Of a stretch of 35,153 nucleotides of DNA, positions 17,448 through 24,072 are shown one piece after another. The stretch is from assembly GCA_015657675.1 (NCBI GenBank), contig JACDQI010000119.1, positions 1 through 35,153 on the forward strand. Reading direction: 5' to 3'. The notes beneath the pieces were generated by a model. It did no database searches and was not told the origin of the DNA. It worked only from the letters and a program-made list of their open reading frames with translations. This stretch comes from Devosia sp. Its GTDB lineage: Bacteria > Pseudomonadota > Alphaproteobacteria > Rhizobiales > Devosiaceae. Position 1 is the first letter of the stretch, and each line of letters starts with the position of its first letter. The translations under genes and the position numbers were made by a program.

Positions 17448-17917
17448 CTACTGGAGCATCACTACAGCTTCGACCTCGAACAGCATCGGGTCTATTGCCA
17501 GCTTTGGTACGGGGACCAAAGTTTGTGCTGGCAGTCGGTCACCGAACATTTCCATGACGTTCTGGGTCAGTATGCCAAGCTTTGATGTCTCGTGGTCAAC
17601 CACGAAGATCGTGAGCTTGGCGACTTGATCCGGCCGCGCCCCAATGCCTTCGAGGGCTGCCCCGAGGTTCGCATAGGCCTGTGAACCTGAGCTGCAAAGT
17701 CGGGCGAAAGAGCACCTGTGCTGTCAAACCCGCCCTGGCCTGAAATGTAGGCTACTCTCGTATTGGCAGGCACAATCACTGCGGTACTGTAGCCATTCGG
17801 CGTGGGGTCGCCGAGCTTTGGTGGATTGACAATCGTCAACTCTTGTCCAGTCGCGGCGTTGGATATTCCCATGATGAATAGTCCTCCGATGAGTAGGTTC
17901 TTTGTGGCGCGTAACAT
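17448..17917 (-). CDS. RidA-family protein with signal peptide, frameshifted as read
   Basis: RidA (YjgF) proteins hydrolyse reactive enamine/imine intermediates; periplasmic relatives have unclear substrates. The start MLRATKNLLIGGLFIMGISNAATG at 17917 looks like a cleavable signal peptide. The first half reads VAYISGQGGFDSTGALSPDFAAQ, and then the frame breaks near 17684. The second half is in the next frame: QAYANLGAALEGIGARPDQVAKLTIFVV, then FGDRLPAQTLVPVPKLAIDPMLFEVEAVV to the stop at 17448, with the typical RidA C-terminus (the Arg of RxPAQT-like regions appears as DRLPAQT). The span is one base short of 157 codons. It is divergent from the WYL regulator at 18047, which probably controls it. 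Confidence 0.85.
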
Positions 17918-18010
17918 GATCTCGCTTGTCCCCAAGGGTCTGAGATTAGCTGCATTCGGCATTGGCAACCTGTCCGCCAATGGCAACGACGGCATATTGC
18001 GCCCACGTAC

Positions 18011-18026
18011 CTGTCACCTGCTGTCA
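18011..18026 (+). promoter_or_regulatory. Direct repeat CTGTCA, candidate operator of the WYL regulator
   Basis: CTGTCA occurs at 18011-18016 and again at 18021-18026, exactly one helical turn apart, between the divergent ridA-like and regulator genes. A flanking ACCTG/CAGGT pair (18009-18013 and 18025-18029) adds partial dyad symmetry. The position suggests autoregulation and control of both divergent genes. Confidence 0.4.
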
Positions 18027-18046
18027 GGTTGGTTTGGGCTTTTTCG

Positions 18047-19009
18047 ATGAGAGCAAGCCGCCTGCTCGCCATCCTGACGACGCTGCAAGCCAGAGGACAC
18101 GTCACCGCCCAGGCACTCGCAGCCGAGTGCGAGGTTTCGGTACGTACGATCTACAGAGATGTGGATGCTCTCAGCGCCGCAGGTATTCCCATATACAGCG
18201 TCCAGGGCAGCAGCGGGGGGTACCGGCTGCTTGACGGCTATCGAGTTCGCCTAAACGGGTTCTCCTCGACAGAGGCTGAGGCGCTTTTTCTGGCCGGCCT
18301 CACTCGGCAGGCAGCCGACTTGGGGCTGGCATCGGTCGCTGCGAGCGCTCGGACGAAATTCGTGGCGGCACTTCCCGAGGCCTTGCGCTCGGGTTCACTC
18401 AGGACACGCTTTCATTTTGATGCTCCAGCATGGTTCGCCGAGCCCGAGGTCCTAGAGCACTTGCCGTCGATCGCCGACGCAGTTTGGAACCAACATCCGA
18501 TCAACATGCAATATGAGAGCCGACAGCGGGCGCAGCAGCGGCTGGTCGAGCCTCTCGGAATCGTCCTGAAGGGCGGCGTCTGGTACCTCGTTGCCCAAGT
18601 TGCCAGCGACGTTCGCACATTTCGTGTTTCCCGGATTGAAAAGTTGACGGTCCTCGAAACGCGCTTCGATTATCCGAAGACCTTCGACCTCGAAAGCCAT
18701 TGGGCCGAAAGCACTCGGCGCTATGAGAAAGACCTGCATCCCAACCGTGCAAAGATTCGCCTCTCGCCGCTCGGCATTGAACTGATGGCAGAACTGCTAC
18801 CTCCCTACGTCCGCAAGGGAGCGATGATATCAGAGGAGACCGACGCCCGCGGTTGGAGAGAGGTAACTATCTCGGTAGCAGCCATGCCCAAAGCTGCCCT
18901 GGAGATGCTTCGCTTCGGAAAAGAGGCCGAAGTGATCGGGCCACCTGAACTGCGCGAAGAGATGTCGAAAGTGCTGCAGCTATTGGCGCAGACCTACCTT
19001 GGCCGCTGA
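18047..19009 (+). CDS. YafY-type transcriptional regulator (HTH_11 + WYL domain)
   Basis: A 320-residue DNA-binding regulator. The N-terminal winged helix is MRASRLLAILTTLQARGHVTAQALAAECEVSVRTIYRDVDALSAAGIP (HTH_11, about residues 1-60), followed by YSVQGSSGGYRLLDGYRV. The middle is a WYL ligand-sensing domain with LGIVLKGGVWYLVAQVASDVRTFRVSRIEKL (WYL motif seen as VWYLVA), and a WCX-like C-terminal extension. I prefer the ATG at 18047 over the in-frame start at 18029, because the family begins MRASRLL. The gene is divergent from the ridA-like gene with a 129-base gap. A bulged hairpin terminator follows. Confidence 0.92.
   Translation: MRASRLLAILTTLQARGHVTAQALAAECEVSVRTIYRDVDALSAAGIPIYSVQGSSGGYRLLDGYRVRLNGFSSTEAEALFLAGLTRQAADLGLASVAASARTKFVAALPEALRSGSLRTRFHFDAPAWFAEPEVLEHLPSIADAVWNQHPINMQYESRQRAQQRLVEPLGIVLKGGVWYLVAQVASDVRTFRVSRIEKLTVLETRFDYPKTFDLESHWAESTRRYEKDLHPNRAKIRLSPLGIELMAELLPPYVRKGAMISEETDARGWREVTISVAAMPKAALEMLRFGKEAEVIGPPELREEMSKVLQLLAQTYLGR
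18850..18879 (+). other. Placeholder region inside the WYL regulator C-terminal extension
   Basis: The codons around 18850-18879 read GWREVTISVAAM, the WCX-type C-terminal extension of the WYL regulator. No separate feature is present here; the entry only marks the domain boundary. Confidence 0.3.
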
Positions 19010-19016
19010 AGGTAGA

Positions 19017-19044
19017 GGCCGTCGACGTTCTGACGGGCCCTTTT
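19017..19044 (+). terminator. Probable terminator after the WYL regulator
   Basis: GGCCGTC (19017-19023) pairs with GACGGGCC (19032-19039) with one bulged G, followed by CTTTTC. It begins 8 bases after the regulator stop. The T-run is short. Confidence 0.5.
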
Positions 19045-19355
19045 CATTCAGGATAGTAGCTTGCGACCGAAGGGGCCGCTTATGGCGCAGACCAGCCATT
19101 GGGCCATCGATTGCGTCCTTCCCATGCTGACGACGCAGTGAGTGGGCCACCACTCGGTGCTCGGCCACGCGCCGCGGTCCGGCGATAACTTCCGGGGTGT
19201 CGGGGTGGGGCTGGTGGCGGGCGCGGCATGGCGTCGAGCAGGCGCTCGGTGGCTCAAAATGGCAGAGGCGTGCGCGTGCAGCTGGTCCGGGACGGACCAT
19301 TCTGCTGCTATTGCACCAAGGCCATGTCCACCAGCAGGCGCGGCAGCCTCGCACG
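19045..19355. other. Gene-free region between the WYL regulator and the COG0523 GTPase gene
   Basis: About 310 bases between two convergent genes. All six frames are either interrupted or lack any recognisable motif. Open frames from the GTPase side extend in as shadows only. It may hold the decayed end of a gene, but I see nothing I can name. Confidence 0.45.
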
Positions 19356-20459
19356 TCAGAAAGGCAGCTCGCTCCGTGCGCGGTCGAAGCGAGTCCTGGG
19401 CTTCAGGGTGGCAAGCAAGCCATTGAGCGCGGACTCGTCAATTCCGTCGGCGATGAGGACAAGGCGGGTGCGCCGGTCGTCGCTCGGCCAGGCCTCGAGT
19501 CGCTCGGGCGGGTGCATGATGCCTTGCACAATGTGGAGCAGATAGGGGCGCTCTGGATCGTCGACCAGAGCGACAAGGCCCTTGAAGCGAAGCAGTCGAT
19601 CGCCTGCCGCGTCATGAAGCAGGTTGAGAAAGTCCAGCATCTGCTCGCTGGTCAGCGGCGCATCGAGGATGAGGCTTGTGGTGTATACGTCGGTGTGACG
19701 GTTGCCGGGCAGCCATTGCGAAGCCTGGGTGCTGGAAAATGCCTTCTTGATCGGGCTTTCGGCTTCCAGCCACGCCATGATGTCGTGGCGTGATGCATCG
19801 GGGGCATATCGACCCTCGGACAGCAGTCCTTCCGGCTGTACCAGCCGATCACAGACGTCGAAGACACGCGCTGCGGGGTTGATGCGCGCGATGAGAGCAT
19901 CGATCGCAGAACGACGTGTACTGGAAACTGCGTCGAGCATATCGGCCTTGGTGATGGCGATGCGATCGGCAAAGGCCAGTTGCTTGTGCGCCAGGAGGCG
20001 CTCCTCGACGGTCACCTCGCCCTTGAGCGCGTCGAGCGTGGTAATGACGGAAGCGAGAACGAAGTAGCGGCCGCCCAGCGAATAGCGCGAGGCGATCAGC
20101 ATCTGATTGATGATCGGCGACGGGTCGGCCAGACCGGTGGTTTCGACGACCACGCGCTCGACCGCGGCGACCTCCCCATCATCTATGGCGTTCGAAAGCC
20201 GAACCAGCGTGCTTTCAATATCGTTGCCGGGCTCGCAGCAGATGCAGCCGGTCGAGGTCTCGACCAGGCTGGAAGATGTCCCGTCGACTTTGAACAGGTC
20301 GTTGTCGATCGGCACGTCGCCAAACTCATTGACGATGACGGCCGTGCGCGGCCCGTCATGGCGCAGCATCCGATTGAGCAGAGTGGTCTTGCCGGACCCA
20401 AGGAAGCCCGTCAGCAGATAGACGGGGATTGGGTGGTCTGGGGTGGAGCCTAGAGTCAT
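19356..20459 (-). CDS. COG0523/CobW-family zinc GTPase (ZigA/ZagA-like metallochaperone)
   Basis: A 367-residue G3E GTPase of the CobW/COG0523 group. The Walker A motif is GFLGSGKTTLL (residues 18-28), the metal site GCICC is at 71-75, Walker B-like VVVETTGLADPSP follows, and the base-specifying motif is AITKAD (TKxD). The C-terminal CobW_C domain spans about 240-360 with HxxHV-like features weakened. Zur-regulated members move zinc to client enzymes during zinc starvation. Its ATG overlaps the stop of zur (ATGA), so the two are translationally coupled, which strongly suggests a zinc role rather than cobalamin synthesis. Confidence 0.92.
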   Translation of the reverse strand: MTLGSTPDHPIPVYLLTGFLGSGKTTLLNRMLRHDGPRTAVIVNEFGDVPIDNDLFKVDGTSSSLVETSTGCICCEPGNDIESTLVRLSNAIDDGEVAAVERVVVETTGLADPSPIINQMLIASRYSLGGRYFVLASVITTLDALKGEVTVEERLLAHKQLAFADRIAITKADMLDAVSSTRRSAIDALIARINPAARVFDVCDRLVQPEGLLSEGRYAPDASRHDIMAWLEAESPIKKAFSSTQASQWLPGNRHTDVYTTSLILDAPLTSEQMLDFLNLLHDAAGDRLLRFKGLVALVDDPERPYLLHIVQGIMHPPERLEAWPSDDRRTRLVLIADGIDESALNGLLATLKPRTRFDRARSELPF

Positions 20460-20896
20460 TGATCCTCGTTCCTGCAATTCTTGCACAATCCTCGAACCTC
20501 CACAGTCACGGCACGCGGCTCGAAGGACTGCTGGCGCGACCACTGCGAGAGCCCCCGGCCGATGGCCGGTTGCGAGAACTCCTCGACCTGGCCGCAGTCG
20601 TCGCAGATGGCAAAGCCCACCGATTGATCGGCAGTCGGGTGCTTGTGCGCACACGCCACGAAAGCGTTGAGGCTCTCAAGGCGATGCACGAGCCCGAAGG
20701 CCATGAGTTTTTCGAGGGCGCGATAGATCTGCAGCGGCGCCCGCAACTGCCCGCCCTCGACGCGCTTGAGCAGCGCATAGGCGCTTAATGGTCGATCACT
20801 CACCCGCAGGGCGTCCCAGACCACCTGCTGGTTCCTTGTGAGCACGGGAACATCTCTGTGTGCCGCGAGAGGGATTGGCGCATCCATTTGCGTCAT
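20456..20896 (-). CDS. zur: Fur-family transcriptional repressor, zinc type (Zur)
   Basis: A 146-residue Fur-family metalloregulator. The winged helix is in LTRNQQVVWDALRVSDRPLSAYALLKRVEGGQLRAPLQIYRALEKLMAFGLVHRLE (about 18-75). The metal sites are visible: CAHKHP with Cys82, His84 and His86, and the structural zinc pairs Cys98/Cys101 and Cys138/Cys141. This four-Cys pattern and the linkage to a COG0523 GTPase point to zinc rather than iron. A GTAATAACATTAC palindrome touches the start codon and probably mediates autoregulation. No znu transporter genes are in the window. The ATG at 20896 lacks a clear ribosome site; a second ATG lies three codons in. Confidence 0.92.
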   Translation of the reverse strand: MTQMDAPIPLAAHRDVPVLTRNQQVVWDALRVSDRPLSAYALLKRVEGGQLRAPLQIYRALEKLMAFGLVHRLESLNAFVACAHKHPTADQSVGFAICDDCGQVEEFSQPAIGRGLSQWSRQQSFEPRAVTVEVRGLCKNCRNEDQ

Positions 20897-20909
20897 GTAA
20901 TAACATTAC
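20897..20909 (-). promoter_or_regulatory. Zur-box-like palindrome at the zur start codon
   Basis: GTAATAACATTAC is a near-perfect palindrome (GTAAT-3-ATTAC) and resembles Zur boxes of alphaproteobacteria. It ends at the base before the zur ATG, so bound Zur would block early transcription or a very short leader. This implies negative autoregulation of zur and the GTPase gene. Confidence 0.6.
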
Positions 20910-20974
20910 TATCACTGACGCAAGTCCCTTTAGGACCGCTGATGGATCTTCCCTCAAGCAGGCGGGGCCAACCC

Positions 20975-21202
20975 TCAACCCCTGGGTCGTTCAGACTTCC
21001 ATTGAAAAACCTCGCCGATCGGCACACCGAACACTTCGGCAATGCGGAACGCCGCTTCCAGCGATGGCGAGTACTTGTTCTGCTCGATGGCGGCGATGGT
21101 CTGCCGGGTCATGCCGATCCGATCGGCCAGGTCTTGCTGCGTCATCTCGTCATGGTCGAAACGCAGCCGTCGGATGGTGTTGGAAATCGGTGGGGCGGCC
21201 AT
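20975..21202 (-). CDS. XRE-family (YozG/YgzD-like) helix-turn-helix regulator
   Basis: A 75-residue protein that is almost entirely a Cro/CI-type helix-turn-helix: IRRLRFDHDEMTQQDLADRIGMTRQTIAAIEQNKYSPSLEAAFRIAEVFG. The C-terminus GVPIGEVFQWKSERPRG is typical for the small regulators that are paired with a membrane protein. The ATG at 21202 overlaps the TGA of the upstream membrane protein gene by one base, so the pair is translationally coupled. It probably represses its own promoter at about 21700-21730. Confidence 0.92.
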   Translation of the reverse strand: MAAPPISNTIRRLRFDHDEMTQQDLADRIGMTRQTIAAIEQNKYSPSLEAAFRIAEVFGVPIGEVFQWKSERPRG

Positions 21203-21666
21203 CAGCGCAGCACCCGGAAGCGGATGATGATGATGATCTCGGCCAGCACGTTGGTCGCGACGGCGACCAGCAGCAGCGCGTTGGCCATCACGATGGCAAG
21301 GCTCCCCACCGGATCGGCCGGAAAGCCCGCCGCAAAGTCCCTGCCCCAGAGCAAGGCCGCTGCTGAAATGCCGAGGACTGCCAACTCGAACAGCGGTTTG
21401 GTGATCCGGGCCGCGCCGCCTTCCATCTGCCTTTCCAGCTCGTCCGGGCTGGCGCCGAAGTCCCTCAGCCGCCGCCGGGTGGCGAGCAGGTTGAGGCCGA
21501 ACAGCAGCAAGATCGTGATCCCCATGCAGACGAGGAACAGCGTCCAAAGCGCCTGCCCATCGAGGGCGCGCGCGAATACGCCGCGCCAGACTTCAGAAAA
21601 ATAGTATCCCCACACTACCAGCGTGGTGACGACGGCGATCCAGGCCGTTTTCTCGCGGAAGGACAT
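21202..21666 (-). CDS. Small multi-pass membrane protein paired with the XRE regulator
   Basis: A 154-residue inner-membrane protein with about four hydrophobic spans: TAWIAVVTTLVVWGYYF, LWTLFLVCMGITILLLFGL, PLFELAVLGISAAALLWG and AIVMANALLLVAVATNVLAEIIIIIRF. The cytoplasmic loop between spans 2 and 3 is charged (RRRLRDFGASPDELERQMEGG). It resembles DUF2178-like partners of small HTH regulators, but I cannot fix the family. The ATG at 21666 has GGAG about 10 bases upstream. Function unknown; it may sense a membrane signal for the regulator. Confidence 0.8.
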   Translation of the reverse strand: MSFREKTAWIAVVTTLVVWGYYFSEVWRGVFARALDGQALWTLFLVCMGITILLLFGLNLLATRRRLRDFGASPDELERQMEGGAARITKPLFELAVLGISAAALLWGRDFAAGFPADPVGSLAIVMANALLLVAVATNVLAEIIIIIRFRVLR

Positions 21667-21698
21667 TTGATGCGCTCCATGCACAGTTTCATGAGCGC

Positions 21699-21727
21699 TA
21701 TATCGAACATCTCTAACGTTATGTCTA
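21699..21727 (-). promoter_or_regulatory. Candidate promoter of the membrane protein/XRE pair in an AT-rich patch
   Basis: The minus strand reads TAGACA (21722-21727), a 17-base spacer and GATATA (21699-21704). The surrounding patch (about 21690-21760) is unusually AT-rich for this genome. It carries AACGTT at 21715-21720 and AACAT at 21706-21710 and 21736-21740, possible half-sites for the small regulator. Confidence 0.35.
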
Positions 21728-21816
21728 GTATTTTTAACATAGTGGCGGAAATTTTTGGCACAATTTGGCAGGGAGCCGTCTTGCACCCGGATGCTGCACC
21801 GGCATTTCAGGGCGGC

Positions 21817-23745
21817 TCAGCGCCGCAGCGCTGATGCGACCGCATCCGCCAGTTCGCGCTGCGAGAACGGCTTGGAGAGAAGCGGCAGGTCCAGCGTGCT
21901 GCCGCCGGGCAGCTCGGCATAGCCGGTCGCGAGCAGCACGGGCAGGCCCGGCCAGCGTTCGTGAATGCTGGCGGCGAGCTGGCTGCCGGTCATGCCGGGC
22001 ATGGCGTGATCGGAGATCACCATGTCGAACGGCCCCGCCGTCTCCAGCGCCGAGAGCGCCTGCCGGCCATTGGAGGCTTCCACCACGAAATGCCCAAGAT
22101 CTTCGAGCATCATGCTCGTATTCATAAGCACCAGCGCATCGTCGTCGACAGCGAGGATAGTGAGCGGCCGGCTGGTCGCCTCGGGCGTCGCCGGCGTGAT
22201 CGAGGAGACACCGGTCAAAGCGTCATCGGCGCTCGGCAGCCAGAGCTCGGCCGTCGTCCCCCGCCCCCTGACGCTTTTCAGCACGAGCTTGCCGCCCGAT
22301 TGTGCGGCAAGGCCGTGCACCATCGGTAACCCGAGGCCCGACCCCTTGCCGACGCCCTTGGTGGTAAAGAACGGCTCGGCCGCCTTCGCCAAAGTCTCGT
22401 CGTCCATGCCCTCGCCCTCGTCGGTTACGGCGAGGCAGACATAGTCGCCGCGCTCGAGCCCCTGCACATTGGCATCGCTGAGGCTGTGGCGCGCCGCCCG
22501 GATGGTGATCAGCCCGCCTTCGGGCATGGCATCACGGGCGTTGAGGCAGAGATTGAGGATGGCGGTATCGAGCTGATTGGGGTCAGTGACCACGGCCAGC
22601 GCGCCGGGATCGAACTGCGCATCGAGCCGCACGGCCGGGCGCAACGACGGCTCAATCAGCGTGACGAGGTCCTGCACCAGCACCGGCACGTCGACCGCCT
22701 GCATCTTGAGCGGCTGCCGCCGCGCATAGGCCAGCAGCCTCTGCGTCAGCGTGGCACCGCGTTGCGCCCCGTGCTCGGCATTGTCGATGAGCCGGATGAT
22801 GCGCGGATCGTCCGGCAGGTGCTTGCGCACCAGTTCGAGGCTGGAAAGGATCGCGGTCAGCAGGTTGTTGAAATCGTGCGCAATGCCGCCAGTGAGCTGG
22901 CCGATGGCTTCGAGCTTTTGCGCCTGCAGCAACTGGTCATGCGCCTGTTCGAGCGACATCTGCGTCGCCCGTCGCTCGGTGATATCGCGGGTGACTTTGG
23001 CAAACCCGACGACGTCGCCGAAATCGTCGCGAATGGCATCGACGACAACGCTGGCCCAGAACCGGCTGCCATCCTTGCGGACGCGCCAGCCGTCGGTCTC
23101 GAAACGTCCCTCGCGGGCGGCCGTCTGCAGCGCCATCTGTGGCACCCCGGCCTGCTGGTCTTCCTCGGTGTAAAAGATGCTGAAGTGCTGCCCGACCGCC
23201 TCGTCCGGCCGGTAGAGCTTGATCCGCTCCGCGCCGGCATTCCAGCTCGACACCCGACCCTCCGCATCGAGCATGTAGATGGCATAGTCAGTGACGCTCT
23301 GTACCAGCAGCCGGAACTGCTCCTCGCTGCGCCGCAGCGCCTCGCGCTGTGCCCGTCGCTCGGTGAGGTCGCGGGTGATCTTGGCAAAGCCCAGCAGCTC
23401 ACCGGCGGGCGAGCGGATGGCGTCGATCACCACATGTGCCCAGAACTGCGAGCCGTCCTTGCGGACCCGCCAGCCCTCCTGCTCGAAGCGGCCTTCGTCG
23501 AGCGCTATCTGCAGCGCCCGTTCGGGCAGTCCGGCGACACGGTCGACTTCCGGATAAAAGCGGCTGAAGTGGGTACCCAGCACCTCGTGGGCTTCGTAGC
23601 CTTTGAAACGTCGCGCGCCAGGGTTCCAGCTCGCGACGTGACCGGTGGGGTCGAGCATGTAGATCGCGTAATCGGCAATCCCCTCGACCAGCAGCCTATA
23701 GCGGGCATCATCCGTCACCCCGGCCGCAATCCCATCACTTCCCAT
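21817..23745 (-). CDS. Hybrid sensor histidine kinase, PAS-PAS-HisKA-HATPase-REC
   Basis: A 642-residue soluble hybrid kinase without membrane spans. Two PAS domains (about 15-130 and 140-255) are near copies of one another; both contain GWRVRKDGSxFWAxVVxDAIR and a PAC-like GFAKxTRDxTERRA. The kinase core has the phospho-His at about 290 (GGIAHDFNNLLTAI), N box NLCLNARDAMPEGG, G1 DEGEGMDDE, PFFTTKGVGKGSGLGLPMV. The C-terminal receiver has the acidic pair VDDD, phospho-Asp at about 579 (VISDHAMPG) and Lys in LLSKPF. No other response regulator is adjacent on this strand. PAS sequence of this type often senses redox or light through bound cofactors, but no cofactor can be assigned. Confidence 0.93.
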   Translation of the reverse strand: MGSDGIAAGVTDDARYRLLVEGIADYAIYMLDPTGHVASWNPGARRFKGYEAHEVLGTHFSRFYPEVDRVAGLPERALQIALDEGRFEQEGWRVRKDGSQFWAHVVIDAIRSPAGELLGFAKITRDLTERRAQREALRRSEEQFRLLVQSVTDYAIYMLDAEGRVSSWNAGAERIKLYRPDEAVGQHFSIFYTEEDQQAGVPQMALQTAAREGRFETDGWRVRKDGSRFWASVVVDAIRDDFGDVVGFAKVTRDITERRATQMSLEQAHDQLLQAQKLEAIGQLTGGIAHDFNNLLTAILSSLELVRKHLPDDPRIIRLIDNAEHGAQRGATLTQRLLAYARRQPLKMQAVDVPVLVQDLVTLIEPSLRPAVRLDAQFDPGALAVVTDPNQLDTAILNLCLNARDAMPEGGLITIRAARHSLSDANVQGLERGDYVCLAVTDEGEGMDDETLAKAAEPFFTTKGVGKGSGLGLPMVHGLAAQSGGKLVLKSVRGRGTTAELWLPSADDALTGVSSITPATPEATSRPLTILAVDDDALVLMNTSMMLEDLGHFVVEASNGRQALSALETAGPFDMVISDHAMPGMTGSQLAASIHERWPGLPVLLATGYAELPGGSTLDLPLLSKPFSQRELADAVASALRR

Positions 23746-24072
23746 GCTTTTCTGGATCCTTCACGCATCACCCCGGCAGCCTGAACGCTGCACCCCGGGC
23801 TCGGGTTCCATCCATTCCCGTGCGGCCCGTGTGCCAGCTTTCCGCCGCATACCGGCCTGCTTTTGCTATGCAGCGGGAAGCACCAAGGGATGGCAAAGTC
23901 CGAGGATGGAAACACTCGACGACCCGCAAAAAGCGCGCCTCGATCGGCGCCCGCCGCAATCCGGCGACTCGCCTGGCAGCGCCGCCGCACCGGGCGGCCG
24001 GATATCAGCCGAGACGAGCTTCAAACAATCGTCCGGCAGTTGCTGCGCGGCGTACTGGTTTAGCCGCTGCCT
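23746..24072. other. Gene-free region between the two histidine kinase genes
   Basis: 327 bases between two minus-strand kinase genes. Open frames here show no domain. A weak hairpin with GCGCC/GGCGC arms (23935-23950) followed on the minus strand by five T's (23928-23932) could end the upstream kinase transcript. The rest probably holds the promoter of the hybrid kinase; AAGGA lies about 14 bases before its ATG. Confidence 0.45.

Noticed and set aside
18850-18879. Listing the WYL regulator C-terminal extension as a separate feature
   Set aside because: It is only a domain part of the regulator; the low-confidence entry should not be read as an independent element.
18980-19354. Minus-strand frame between the WYL regulator and the GTPase gene, possible small gene or remnant
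   Set aside because: No conserved motif, no ribosome site and overlaps the regulator end; not supported.
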